Below are positions 26,080 to 34,481 of a stretch of 64,000 nucleotides of DNA, in pieces. The DNA comes from Peptoniphilus grossensis ph5 (GTDB lineage Bacteria; Bacillota; Clostridia; Tissierellales; Peptoniphilaceae). Positions within the stretch are counted from its first letter, which is position 1. Every line of letters starts with the position of its first letter. The translations under genes were made by a program, and so were the position numbers. The stretch is taken from contig NZ_HE978567.1 of assembly GCF_000311825.1 (NCBI RefSeq), positions 477,826 through 541,825 of the forward strand, given 5' to 3'. The notes under the pieces were generated by a model. It made no database searches, was not told where the DNA came from, and saw only the letters and a list, made by a program, of their open reading frames with translations.

Positions 26080-26129
26080 TGTAAAGTCAAAAAATATAAT
26101 CTGTAATGTATTCTTAAAGATTTTGTAAA
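26080..26129 (-). promoter_or_regulatory. Pho-box-like direct repeats upstream of the SLH phosphatase
   Basis: On the minus strand TTTACA (26124-26129), ATTACA (26102-26107) and TTTACA (26080-26085) recur at exactly 22 bp. Weaker hexamers TTTAAG (26113-26118) and TATTTT (26091-26096) fill the 11-bp positions. This matches the TT(A/T)A(C/T)A tandem design of PhoP boxes and the pair upstream of the alkaline phosphatase gene. A TTGACT at 26085-26090 overlaps the array. Confidence 0.6.
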
Positions 26130-26130
26130 T

Positions 26131-27270
26131 TTATCTTCTTTTTAATTTGATTTTTTCTTTTTTATAGATTACTCCTGATATATAAGCACTAACTGGAACC
26201 ATTATAATTACTACCGCTGTACCTATGAGCGAATTGACAAGTTCAACAGCAAAAAAATCCGAACTAACTAATTGATTAAAATCAACTCCATAGGATATTA
26301 AAACTAAAACTGTAGCTATGGAGCTTCCCAAAAATGCAAATATCAAAGTATCGACCATAGTACCTATAATATCCTTTCCTATTACCATCCCAGATTTAAA
26401 AAGTTCTATTTTTGTTATTTTAGGATTTTTTACATATATCTCATGAAGTGCAGAAGATATTGAAACGGAAACGTCCTTACAAGCTCCATAGGCTGCTATG
26501 GCAACACCTGCAAACATAAGAGGATATATTTGTAATCCTGTTTTTGAATTTATAAGTAAGAGTCCTTCTACATCAGCTAAATTATATCCACTTAAATGTG
26601 TGAAATAAGATGAAATATAAAAACATATTGCAGCAGATATAAATCCAACTGACACACTTATTAAGTTTACAAGTCCAATTAATGTGTAACCTTGGAGTAT
26701 TACAACCGAATAAATACTTCCCAAGACACAGGTTAATATTGTAATCCATACTGGCGAATGTCCCAAATATATTAGAGGGATCATAAAACAAAACATTAAA
26801 TATAAACTTATAAAAAGTGATGCCGCAGATTTTATCCCCTTTGACTTTCCAATTGCATATAACATTATTAAAAATAAAATTAACATAATAGCTATTGGGA
26901 CAGATCTGTCGTAATTATAAATTGTATAATATGGCTCAATCCCCTTTGGTTCGTCCACATAAACTATTACCTTAGAACCTTCCTTTAAGTACACAGAATG
27001 TTCCGAAAATAAATTATTTTCTATAGTTATTGGTTTATCAAACCTTTTATCTTTCATTTCAACCAAAACTTTTTGGGATCCAGTCTTTAAATTTTGATAA
27101 CTCTCAACTGTATCTTCATCTAAAACTTTTATAACCTTACCCTTCTCATAAGAAACTGCGTTTTGAACTATAACTGTATCTCCAAAGTCTACATCTTTCC
27201 AAAAAATAAAAATTAAAATTAAAATTAAAACTAACGTCCCATTACAAATATATTTTATTTTTTTACTCAT
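26131..27270 (-). CDS. YibE/F-family membrane protein
   Basis: 379 residues. An N-terminal membrane anchor, a ~95-residue extracellular beta domain (GKVIKVLDEDTVESYQNLKTGSQKVLVEM), then seven or eight hydrophobic segments of the YibE/F family with IAIMLILFLIMLYAIGKSKG, GYNLADVEGLLLI, and FAGVAIAAYGACKDVSVSISSALHEI. The function of the family is not established; transport has been suggested. It ends 92 bp upstream of the SLH phosphatase on the same strand, and both lie between two IS-derived repeats. Confidence 0.88.
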   Translation of the reverse strand: MSKKIKYICNGTLVLILILIFIFWKDVDFGDTVIVQNAVSYEKGKVIKVLDEDTVESYQNLKTGSQKVLVEMKDKRFDKPITIENNLFSEHSVYLKEGSKVIVYVDEPKGIEPYYTIYNYDRSVPIAIMLILFLIMLYAIGKSKGIKSAASLFISLYLMFCFMIPLIYLGHSPVWITILTCVLGSIYSVVILQGYTLIGLVNLISVSVGFISAAICFYISSYFTHLSGYNLADVEGLLLINSKTGLQIYPLMFAGVAIAAYGACKDVSVSISSALHEIYVKNPKITKIELFKSGMVIGKDIIGTMVDTLIFAFLGSSIATVLVLISYGVDFNQLVSSDFFAVELVNSLIGTAVVIIMVPVSAYISGVIYKKEKIKLKRR

Positions 27271-27387
27271 CCCTTCACTCCTTCTGCAAAATTATTGCAT
27301 TCAAAAGTAAATTTTATATATATTTAATGTAAAATAAAATTCATTATCCCATCACCTTTATAAAAAGGCTCTATGTCAAATATTGGT

Positions 27388-27420
27388 GAGACTCGTTAAT
27401 TCGAGTCTCTCTTTTCATTT
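27388..27420 (+). terminator. Perfect hairpin, possible terminator of a lost gene
   Basis: GAGACTCG/CGAGTCTC (8 bp, loop TTAATT) followed by TCTTTTCATTT. No intact gene precedes it on the + strand; with adjacent GGCTCTATGTCAAATATTGG it looks like debris of a mobile element. Confidence 0.4.
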
Positions 27421-27499
27421 GATAAGTTGTAAAATTAAATGTGACACAAATAAAAAATAAAAACTCATACTAACTTCGTGTAAAATGTTAATAACTACA

Positions 27500-27773
27500 A
27501 AAACACACACGGAGGTTAATATGAGCTATAAAAATCTTACACTAAACGAAAGAAATAATATAGAGGTGTTAAACAAATAAAAAACCTCCTGTTATTTTTG
27601 TGTTCTGGTAAACCACAATTTATTTCAACATGGAGGTCTTTTTTTATTAGTTTTTCATCGCTAAAGCTAAATTGAACCCCTGGTCTAACCAGGGATATTC
27701 TAATTACAAAAAGACGAGGATTTTTATGTTTCCTCGTCTTTTTTCTATATAGGGGTCTTTTGCAACAACCCCT
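27500..27773 (+). mobile_element. IS30-family element remnant
   Basis: At 27521-27580, after GGAGGTTAAT, a 19-codon frame reads MSYKNLTLNERNNIEVLNK, the characteristic N-terminus of IS30-family transposases, then stops. The catalytic DDE part is absent. The rest holds a hairpin (ACCTCC..TGTT with AACA.TGGAGGT, 27585-27640), a CCCTGGT/ACCAGGG stem (27678-27694) and the right-end repeat at 27708-27773. This is a non-autonomous, internally deleted element. The whole 27271-27797 gap contains no intact gene. Confidence 0.65.
27708..27773 (+). repeat. Insertion-sequence end remnant, copy 2
   Basis: Hairpin AAAAGACGAGGA/TCCTCGTCTTTT followed by CTATATAGGGGTC and a GCAACAACCCC end. The first 47 bp match 23540-23586 with a single mismatch, in the same orientation. 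Confidence 0.6.
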
Positions 27774-27797
27774 TAATTTTCTCAAAAATTTATAAAC

Positions 27798-28532
27798 TTA
27801 CTTGCAAGCGTCAATAAATTTTTCAAAAATCATATTCATTTCCTTGTCGTCGTACATCATTTCTGGATGCCACTGTACTCCTAGGACAAATTTTTTGTCC
27901 TCAAGATAAGCTGCTTCAACAAGTCCTTCTTCTGAAAGTGCGGCAACCTTTAAGCCCCTTCCTAGTTCATTTATGCCTTGGTGGTGGTAGGAGTTTGTCC
28001 AAATTTCATCTCTCTTAAATATTTCATAGAGGGGAGAATTTTCAAAAATTTTTAATAAATGTGAGGGCTCATTTCTCAGTGAATTGTTAAGTGAGTGTAC
28101 AGGAAAGCCTGCTGAAGGCAAGTCTTGGTGAATGGATCCTCCAAGAGTGACATTTAAAATTTGAAGACCTCTACATATTCCAAGTATAGGTAGGTCCCTT
28201 TCAAGGGCATACTCTGTCATAAAAATCTCTTGGTGGTCGCGAATGTTGTCAAAGTTGCCAGCCTTTCCGCTGTTTCTTTCCTTATAGATTCTTGGGTTCA
28301 CATCGTGACCGCCAGATAAAAGTAGTCCGTCAACCTTATCAAGGATAAGAGTCATGTTCTCTATGCTTTTTATGTTTGGAATTAAAATTGGCAGGCCACC
28401 ATTTCTTTCTATGGCCCTAATATAATCTGCTGCCACAAGCTGCCAGTCTTGACCCTCCGCTCCAATTTGTCCAACATCTTTTTGAGAAAGTTCTCTAAGT
28501 GAATTCACAGAAATTCCTATAATTTTTTTCAT
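27798..28532 (-). CDS. Gamma-glutamyl-gamma-aminobutyrate hydrolase-like class I amidotransferase
   Basis: 244 residues of the peptidase C26/PuuD group. GLLLSGGHDVNP precedes the nucleophile C120 in LGICRGLQILN; the catalytic His/Glu lie in VQWHPE (~217-222). Such enzymes cleave gamma-glutamyl bonds, as in putrescine degradation or folate-polyglutamate and glutamine breakdown. No putrescine genes are nearby, so the substrate is open. It is divergent from the MATE pump gene with its own ribosome-binding site (GGGAGGAAAATT). Confidence 0.9.
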   Translation of the reverse strand: MKKIIGISVNSLRELSQKDVGQIGAEGQDWQLVAADYIRAIERNGGLPILIPNIKSIENMTLILDKVDGLLLSGGHDVNPRIYKERNSGKAGNFDNIRDHQEIFMTEYALERDLPILGICRGLQILNVTLGGSIHQDLPSAGFPVHSLNNSLRNEPSHLLKIFENSPLYEIFKRDEIWTNSYHHQGINELGRGLKVAALSEEGLVEAAYLEDKKFVLGVQWHPEMMYDDKEMNMIFEKFIDACK

Positions 28533-28612
28533 AATTTTCCTCCCTTAAATTATCTCTAATTATATCAAAGAGAATCCTTCTTGATAATAGCTAAACTTCT
28601 ATTTTGTCTTTC

Positions 28613-28641
28613 TTGATTAAAAAATAGGGCTGATATATAAT
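28613..28641 (+). promoter_or_regulatory. Promoter of the MATE gene
   Basis: TTGATT (28613-28618), 17-bp spacer, TATAAT (28636-28641). Confidence 0.7.
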
Positions 28642-28661
28642 TTAGGAATCAGAGGTGTTTT

Positions 28662-29984
28662 ATGAACTTAAAGAGACAATTTTTCAAATTTGTTATCCCA
28701 TCAATAATTGCTATGTGGGTCTTTTCAATTTACACAATTGTCGACGGATTTTTTGTAGCAAACTTTGCCGGTGAATTAGAATTATCAGCAGTGACAATAG
28801 TTATTCCCTATGTAAATTTTCTCTTTGCCATTGCCATTATAACAGGCGTTGGCTCACAAACCATAATTGGCATTGAGCTTGGAAAGGGAAATCGAGACGA
28901 GGCAAATAAGGTCTTTACCTTTATTCTTATTTTTATACTTGCCTTTGCAGTTCTTCTTGCCGCCCTTGCCTTAATTTTTATGGATAAAATAATTTTGTTT
29001 TTGGGGGCAAACTCAACTTTATTTCAACTGTCTCACGATTATTTATCTGTGATTGTATTCTTTTCGCCCTTTTATATAATTTCCTATGCCTTTGAAGTAT
29101 TGGTAAAAGTGGATGGCTTTCCTAGAACTGCAATAATTGGTGCAGTTTCTGCCTGCCTGACAAATATTATTTTAGATTATATTTTAATAGACAAGTTTCA
29201 CATGGGAGTGAGAGGTGCCGCTCTTGCTACGGGCATTGCACAGTTCTTATCTTGCGTCATTTTTTTCCTTCACTTTAGGGCTGCCAAGGGTTATCTACGC
29301 TTTGTGAAAATAAAAATGAGGGCAAAAGAAATTTTGTCCTATTTGAAGACAACTATAGCCTATGGCTTTGGCGAATTTATTTCTGAACTTAACACAGCAA
29401 CCTTTGTCTTTATCTTTAACTTATTCATTATAAAATATATTTCGCCAGAATTTTTATCAGCCTATGCAGTTATAAATTACCTCTCCGTCTTTGCAAACTC
29501 AACCTTCCAAGGAGTTTGCCACGGAACTCTGCCACTCCTTTCCTACTATCATGGATCTGAAGAGCGAGAAAAAAGTTTAAAAATTATAAAAATGAGTTTC
29601 ATCTTTATCTTTATAATTTCCATAATTATGTATGCCATATCTTATTTTGGGGCAGAAAAATTATTTTCTATGTTTTTAGAAAATAAAACTATGATTTCAT
29701 CTTCCATTAGACCCCTAAGGCTTTACGCCTTGATGTTTTTATTGGCAGGACACAATTTATTTATAGCAACACTTTCTTCTGCCATTGGAAATCCAAAATA
29801 TTCCATAGTAATAAATATAATGAGAGGCTCTCTTGCCCTCTTCTTCTCCATTTACCTATGTGTAAAACTTTTTGGAGCAAGATATTTATTCCTTGGCGCC
29901 TTTATATCTGAATTTATAGTATTTTTAATTGCAATGTATTCTCTAAAGAAGATGACAGAAAAACCAAAATTACAAAGTGCTTAA
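28662..29984 (+). CDS. MATE-family multidrug/metabolite efflux protein
   Basis: 440 residues with about 12 membrane segments in two MatE halves. Signature stretches include YTIVDGFFVANFAGELELSAVTI, GVGSQTIIGIELGKGNRDEANKVF, and FPRTAIIGAVSACLTNIILDYILI with MGVRGAALATGIAQ; the second half repeats the design. It probably exchanges Na+ or H+ for drugs or metabolites. Start ATG follows GAGGTGTTTT. It is monocistronic with its own promoter and terminator. Confidence 0.93.
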   Translation: MNLKRQFFKFVIPSIIAMWVFSIYTIVDGFFVANFAGELELSAVTIVIPYVNFLFAIAIITGVGSQTIIGIELGKGNRDEANKVFTFILIFILAFAVLLAALALIFMDKIILFLGANSTLFQLSHDYLSVIVFFSPFYIISYAFEVLVKVDGFPRTAIIGAVSACLTNIILDYILIDKFHMGVRGAALATGIAQFLSCVIFFLHFRAAKGYLRFVKIKMRAKEILSYLKTTIAYGFGEFISELNTATFVFIFNLFIIKYISPEFLSAYAVINYLSVFANSTFQGVCHGTLPLLSYYHGSEEREKSLKIIKMSFIFIFIISIIMYAISYFGAEKLFSMFLENKTMISSSIRPLRLYALMFLLAGHNLFIATLSSAIGNPKYSIVINIMRGSLALFFSIYLCVKLFGARYLFLGAFISEFIVFLIAMYSLKKMTEKPKLQSA

Positions 29985-30014
29985 AAAAAGGAAGTCAAAC
30001 ATGGCTTCCTTTTA
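29984..30014 (+). terminator. Terminator of the MATE gene
   Basis: AAGGAAG/CTTCCTT stem with a T-rich tail. Confidence 0.75.
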
Positions 30015-30044
30015 CTTTGCAATATTTTTATTTTAAATTTTATT

Positions 30045-30923
30045 TTAGTCCAAATATTTTTTAAATTCTTCAGGAATATTTTCTGCCAGGTATCCCAGTC
30101 CACAAATGTCTGGACCCACATGGGCTGCTATTGTTTGACCTATCTCCAGTGACAAAAATTTGTGGTAATTCTCTTTTTCTAGTTTAGAAATAAGGGGATT
30201 TAAAATGTCCTTGTCGTCTGCATAAACTGGAAAGACTCTGTCCCTTCCATCTGCTGTGGAATTTTCAGAAATAATTTCCACCATCCTCCTGTAGGATTTG
30301 TTTTTGCCGCGCACAATTTCTGACACATAAATTTTTCCATCGCCGTCAACTTCAAGGATTGGAAAAATATTTAAGACGCTAGAAATTCTTGCCTTGGTCC
30401 TGGAAACTCTGCCACCTTCATAAAGATATTTGAGGTCAAAAACTGTAAAGATGTGCTTGGTATTTTTCACCAAAAATTTTACCAGGCTCACGACTTCTTC
30501 AAAGCTCGCTCCATTTTTTGCTGCAAGGCCTGCGAAATATGTTATTTGACCAAAGCCAACGGAAGCTGCAAGAGAGTCAATGACTTCAATTTTTACAGGA
30601 TATTTTCCTTCTATTTCCCTTTTTGCCATGCAGGCATTTTGAAAAGTTCCACTCATTCCTGATGAAAGTGTGATGCAAATAAAATCATTGCCATGGCTTG
30701 CCAGGTCTTCAAATTTTTGCAAGTATTCGTAGTAAGTTATTTGACTAGTTTTAAAAAATTTGCCATCTCTCATCTCTTGGTAAATTTCTTTATTAGTCAT
30801 TTCTTCTTTTAGGTCTTCGCCCTTATCATCTGTGCTTTTTATTTTTAAAACTTCTACATCAAGTTCTTCAATTGTCCTCATATCTAAGTCGCATGAAGAA
30901 TCAGATATTATTTTAAATGCCAT
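30045..30923 (-). CDS. DegV-family fatty-acid-binding protein
   Basis: 292 residues with the DegV pattern: KIISDSSCDLD at the start (the SDSxxDL lipid-binding loop), FFKTSQIT, ITLSSGMSGTFQNA, VIDSLAASVGFGQ, and VFDLKYLYEGGRVS. DegV/FakB-type proteins present fatty acids to a kinase (FakA). It is last in the selD operon, 17 nt after the desulfurase gene; co-location with selenium genes has no obvious functional reason and may only be transcriptional. Confidence 0.92.
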   Translation of the reverse strand: MAFKIISDSSCDLDMRTIEELDVEVLKIKSTDDKGEDLKEEMTNKEIYQEMRDGKFFKTSQITYYEYLQKFEDLASHGNDFICITLSSGMSGTFQNACMAKREIEGKYPVKIEVIDSLAASVGFGQITYFAGLAAKNGASFEEVVSLVKFLVKNTKHIFTVFDLKYLYEGGRVSRTKARISSVLNIFPILEVDGDGKIYVSEIVRGKNKSYRRMVEIISENSTADGRDRVFPVYADDKDILNPLISKLEKENYHKFLSLEIGQTIAAHVGPDICGLGYLAENIPEEFKKYLD

Positions 30924-30940
30924 TTGTTCCTCCTGTGTGC

Positions 30941-32074
30941 TTATTTTAGCTTTTTTATTGTCTCTATTGTCTTATCTATTTCATCCTCATTGTTAAAATA
31001 GGAAAGTGAAAGCCTCACTATGCCCTGATTTTTTGTTCCCACTCTCTCGTGAAAGAGTGGCGCACAGTGTATTCCTCCCCTTGAGGCAATTTTACTCATC
31101 TTATATAATTTTTCTGAAATCTCTGATGAGGCATAGTCCTTGTAGTTAAAGGAAACTATGGATGTATCTTTTTCATTTGAGTATAATTTTATTCCAGGAA
31201 TATCTTTTATGTCGCAGAAAAGTTTTTTGCGAAGACCGTGAATTTTTGCAGAAACTTCATCTATGCTCACTTCATCAATAAACTTTACCCCAGCGCCTAG
31301 GGCAATAATTGAGTGAAAATTAATTGTACCATATTCGAAGACATCGGGCATGTCTACTGGGTTATATCTGTCAAAAGAATTTACTCCGCTGCCACCAGTA
31401 AAGACATTTTTAAATTTTTCGCCAGACAAATCTATTATTGCCCCAGTGCCACTTGGACCAAAGAGAGCCTTGTGACCTGTTATGCAAAAAATTATCCTTG
31501 GATATTTTCTCTCATTAAATTTTATTTTCACAGTCCCTGCAGCCTGTGCCCCGTCAATTATTACTAAAAGATCATGGTCTATGGCAAAGTCGTAAAGGTA
31601 ATCTAAATCTGTCATAGCTCCACTTACATTAGATTCTGCAGTAATAACTATTGCCTTAGTGTTCTCCCTTAAATATTTATCCAATTCCTCTAATTTTAAA
31701 TTAAAATTGTCATCAATGTCTATAAAAGAAAGTTCTACTCCCCTATCTTCAAGTTGATAGAGGGGCCTTAGGACAGAGTTGTGCTCTGTTAGGCTTGTAA
31801 TAAGGTGGTCGCCTGCCTTAAAAAGAGAGGACAAACAGAGATTTAGTGATGTAGTTATATTTGCCGTAAATGCAATATTAAGTGGATCTTCGATGCCAAA
31901 AAAATCTGCAAGAATCTCCCGAGTATCGTAGACTGCCTGGCTTGAATTTATAGCTTCATCATAAAATCCACGAGATGGATTGGAAAATTTCCTGCTGGCA
32001 AGAGCCTCATATAAAGTTTTTGCCACCACATCCGGTTTTATTAGGCTGGTAGATGAATTGTCTAAGTAAATCAT
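30941..32074 (-). CDS. Cysteine desulfurase-like class V aminotransferase of the selD cluster
   Basis: 377 residues. PLP-binding lysine K202 in FCITGHKALFGPSGTG, PLP-contacting DGAQ at 174-177, and catalytic cysteine C337 in RGGIHCAPLFHE. It fits the desulfurase subgroup found beside selD, yedF and DUF3343 (EF2568 type), presumed to mobilise sulfur or selenium from cysteine or selenocysteine for selenophosphate-dependent chemistry. Its start overlaps the DUF3343 stop by 4 bp. Confidence 0.9.
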   Translation of the reverse strand: MIYLDNSSTSLIKPDVVAKTLYEALASRKFSNPSRGFYDEAINSSQAVYDTREILADFFGIEDPLNIAFTANITTSLNLCLSSLFKAGDHLITSLTEHNSVLRPLYQLEDRGVELSFIDIDDNFNLKLEELDKYLRENTKAIVITAESNVSGAMTDLDYLYDFAIDHDLLVIIDGAQAAGTVKIKFNERKYPRIIFCITGHKALFGPSGTGAIIDLSGEKFKNVFTGGSGVNSFDRYNPVDMPDVFEYGTINFHSIIALGAGVKFIDEVSIDEVSAKIHGLRKKLFCDIKDIPGIKLYSNEKDTSIVSFNYKDYASSEISEKLYKMSKIASRGGIHCAPLFHERVGTKNQGIVRLSLSYFNNEDEIDKTIETIKKLK

Positions 32075-32334
32075 TTTTCACCAATCCTTATAATTTTTCT
32101 AGCAGAATTTTCTTCTAGGAACTTATAAATTCCCTTGGGACAAATATCTTTTTCACACAAAAAAATTTTTGCCTCTTCTAAATTCCCATCTAGCCTCACA
32201 GCAAAGCCGCAGCCCTTAGATAATTCTTCAGGCACTGGTATTACTCTTGCGGCTAATTTGTTTCTCCTTAGAACTCTCTCTGCCTTTATTGATTTGTTTG
32301 AGGAATCAAAGGTCAAGATAAAATATTCTAGCAT
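32071..32334 (-). CDS. DUF3343 protein, putative Se/S carrier
   Basis: 87 residues: EYFILTFDSSNKSIKAERVLR, then IPVPEELSKGCGFAVRL with the conserved SxGCG motif, and a second cysteine region CEKDICPKG. DUF3343 proteins cluster with selenium genes and are proposed sulfur/selenium carriers. It overlaps yedF by 7 bp and the desulfurase by 4 bp. Confidence 0.88.
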   Translation of the reverse strand: MLEYFILTFDSSNKSIKAERVLRRNKLAARVIPVPEELSKGCGFAVRLDGNLEEAKIFLCEKDICPKGIYKFLEENSARKIIRIGEK

Positions 32335-32903
32335 GGTTTTACGACTCTGTACTTAGTCATAATTTCACAAATTCTATACATGTTTGTTATTTCGCCAATT
32401 TTAAGTTGGTCTTTTAATTTATAATTTTCAAGGCAAAGTCCACAGGATAAAATTTCTGTGCCCTTTTCTTCTAATTTTTTAAAATCTTCTACAGTTTTTT
32501 CATTTATTGTAGTTAGATGTACTCCGTAATTGTAGCACAAGATGTATTTTGGATGGCTGTCCTCTTCTGATAGGGCATAAGTGAAGGATTCCATTAATTT
32601 TTTTGAAAATTCTTCTTCGCCAATGCCAAGTTTATCTGATGAAAAAATTACTACATATTCATCACTAACAACTTCAGATTTTTTTCCATCTGCTGATTTT
32701 TTTAGATGAACTTCGTAGTCAGTCTTTGAATTTTCAACAATACTTGTTGTATAGCCCAATTGGTCTGCCATCTTTTTTAAATTTTCTGTAGCAACTTCGT
32801 TATCTACTCTTACTAAAACTTCTTCCAAATTATTTTCGCTAATTGCCCTTTTAGTCATAATTACTGGCCTTGGACAAGCATATCCTCTTGCATCAATTTC
32901 CAT
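32328..32903 (-). CDS. yedF: Selenium metabolism protein YedF (TusA-DsrE fusion)
   Basis: 191 residues. A TusA/SirA-like domain (1-~75) with the sulfur-carrier cysteine in ARGYACPRPVI (C10) is followed by a DsrE-like domain (~80-191) containing LSCGLCLENYKL, a cysteine pair typical of YedF of selenium loci. It would relay persulfide/selenide groups between the desulfurase and SelD. It starts directly at the selD stop codon. Confidence 0.9.
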   Translation of the reverse strand: MEIDARGYACPRPVIMTKRAISENNLEEVLVRVDNEVATENLKKMADQLGYTTSIVENSKTDYEVHLKKSADGKKSEVVSDEYVVIFSSDKLGIGEEEFSKKLMESFTYALSEEDSHPKYILCYNYGVHLTTINEKTVEDFKKLEEKGTEILSCGLCLENYKLKDQLKIGEITNMYRICEIMTKYRVVKPC

Positions 32904-33923
32904 TTATATCACCTTAAATTTTTTATTTTCTCTTGGTATCACGCGGCCTACATAAAAAGCAGGAATGCCACTTTCCTTCATTTCTCCTAAAATTTTTTCT
33001 GCCTCATCTTTTTTTGCAGCAAAGAGAAGTCCACCAGATGTCTGGGGGTCAAAGAGCACTTCTTCTAGGGCAAAGTCATCAAAGGTAAATTCAACCTTAT
33101 CTTCTAGTGCCCTTCTATTTCTCTGACCGCCTGCAGTGAATAAAAATTCACTGGCAGCTTCATAACTTCCCGGCAAGAAATTTATTTGGTCGGCAAAAAT
33201 TTCTACAGAGTCTTCAGTGCACTCGTCTAGATGGCCAAGTAGACCGAAGCCAGTTACATCTGTGACAGAAGAAACTTTGTACTTCTTTAAAATTTCCGCT
33301 CCATACTTATTTAATGTGGTCATATTTTTTATTGCCTCTATGTAATTTTCTTCTGAGGTCATTCCCACAGAATAAGCGCTCATAACTAGGCTCACGCCAA
33401 GAGGCTTTGTCAGAATAAAATAATCGCCCACTTCTGCGCCCCTATTTGTCCAGATTTCATTGTTTTTCACAAGCCCTGTCACGCATTGACCAAATTTAAT
33501 TTTTCTGTCGTGAATAGAATGTCCACCAGTTATTGAAACTTCTGCCTCGCCACAAACATCTCCTGCACCCCGAAGAATTTCTTTTAAAATTTCAAGATTT
33601 TCTCCTTCAGGAAAGCAAACTATATTTAGGGCAAACTTTGGCTCTGCACCCATGGCATAGATGTCAGATATTGCATTTGTAGATGCAATCCTTCCAAAGT
33701 CATAGGGATCTTTTACCATTGTAGAAAAAAAGTCCAAGCTCTCAACGAGGGAGATGTCATCGTTTATTTTATAGACGCAGGCATCGTCTCTTCCGTCGAA
33801 GCCCACTGTGATTTCTTCTCTCTTGTAGGGCTTTAAATCTTTTAAGATGCTCGATAAATCTTTGACTCCAATTTTTTCATTGCAGCCGCCGCAAACTTCA
33901 AGCTCTAATTTTATTTCTGACAT
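32904..33923 (-). CDS. selD: Selenide, water dikinase (selenophosphate synthetase)
   Basis: 339 residues making selenophosphate from selenide and ATP. The catalytic region near the N-terminus reads EVCGGCNEKIG, a cysteine rather than selenocysteine form. GFDGRDDACVY, VESLDFFSTMVKDPYDFGRIASTNAISDIYAMGAEP, SITGGHSIHDRKIKFGQCVTG and VTDVTGFGLLGHL follow in family order. I start at ATG 33923, which has GGTGATAAT upstream and lies downstream of a TATAAT (33940-33945); the in-frame ATG at 33965 would be upstream of the transcript start. First gene of the operon selD-yedF-DUF3343-desulfurase-degV. No selA, selB or tRNA-Sec is in the window. Confidence 0.94.
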   Translation of the reverse strand: MSEIKLELEVCGGCNEKIGVKDLSSILKDLKPYKREEITVGFDGRDDACVYKINDDISLVESLDFFSTMVKDPYDFGRIASTNAISDIYAMGAEPKFALNIVCFPEGENLEILKEILRGAGDVCGEAEVSITGGHSIHDRKIKFGQCVTGLVKNNEIWTNRGAEVGDYFILTKPLGVSLVMSAYSVGMTSEENYIEAIKNMTTLNKYGAEILKKYKVSSVTDVTGFGLLGHLDECTEDSVEIFADQINFLPGSYEAASEFLFTAGGQRNRRALEDKVEFTFDDFALEEVLFDPQTSGGLLFAAKKDEAEKILGEMKESGIPAFYVGRVIPRENKKFKVI

Positions 33924-34016
33924 ATTATCACCAATTAATATTATATCACAGAGAAATTTTTTCATATATCTTTTATAAAGGCAAATTACTTGTCTACAAT
34001 AAATTTTTTTATTTGC

Positions 34017-34031
34017 TATAATAATTTTATG
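34017..34031 (+). promoter_or_regulatory. Extended -10 promoter placing the tadA start codon at the transcript start
   Basis: TGCTATAAT (TATAAT at 34017-34022) is an extended -10. The usual start site, 7 nt downstream, is the A of ATG 34029. No Shine-Dalgarno sequence precedes this ATG, which suggests a leaderless mRNA. Confidence 0.5.
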
Positions 34032-34481
34032 GAAATCAAGTATATGAAAGAGGCAATCCGCTATGGACGGCGCTCACTTTTATCTGACGACGTGCCCGTA
34101 GGATGTGTCATAGTAAAAAATAATAAAATAATTGGATATGGCTACAATAAAAAAGAAGAGCTTCACTCTCCCCTTGCCCATGCAGAAATTATGGCTATAA
34201 ATATGGCGTCAAAAAATTTAAATTCCTATCACTTGGAAGGCTGCGACATCTATGTGACCTTAGAGCCCTGCCTCATGTGTGTCGGCGCTATTTTAAATGC
34301 CCGCATAAAAAATTTATATTTTGGCGCAAGGAATAAGCGCTTTGGTGCAGTTATTTCTCACCAAAAAATAGAAAAACTCATAACTAATCACAGGATAAGT
34401 TATGAGTCGGGAATCTTAGAGAGAGAATGTGCAAACTTAATAAGCGAATTTTTTTCAGATCTTAGGAAGAGGTCTAAATAA
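34029..34481 (+). CDS. tadA: tRNA adenosine(34) deaminase
   Basis: 150 residues. Converts adenosine 34 of tRNA-Arg(ACG) to inosine. Zinc-site motifs HAE (H51, E53) and PCLMC (P80, C81, C84) are complete; LNARIKNLYFGARNKRFGAV is the TadA-specific continuation. The opening MEIKYMKEAIRYGRRSLLSDDVPVG aligns with normal TadA N-termini, supporting ATG 34029; a start 13 codons earlier would add an atypical hydrophobic stretch that spans the -10. The 3' end overlaps the convergent PAP2 gene by 27 bp. Confidence 0.94.
   Translation: MEIKYMKEAIRYGRRSLLSDDVPVGCVIVKNNKIIGYGYNKKEELHSPLAHAEIMAINMASKNLNSYHLEGCDIYVTLEPCLMCVGAILNARIKNLYFGARNKRFGAVISHQKIEKLITNHRISYESGILERECANLISEFFSDLRKRSK

Noticed and set aside
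27537-27785. 82-codon minus-strand frame in the IS remnant
   Set aside because: Composition is implausible, it runs through two hairpins, and it has no ribosome-binding site.
33965-33990. Longer N-termini for SelD (ATG 33965) and TadA (ATG 33990)
   Set aside because: Both upstream starts lack ribosome-binding sites and lie upstream of, or across, the predicted -10 elements; the shorter starts fit the families.
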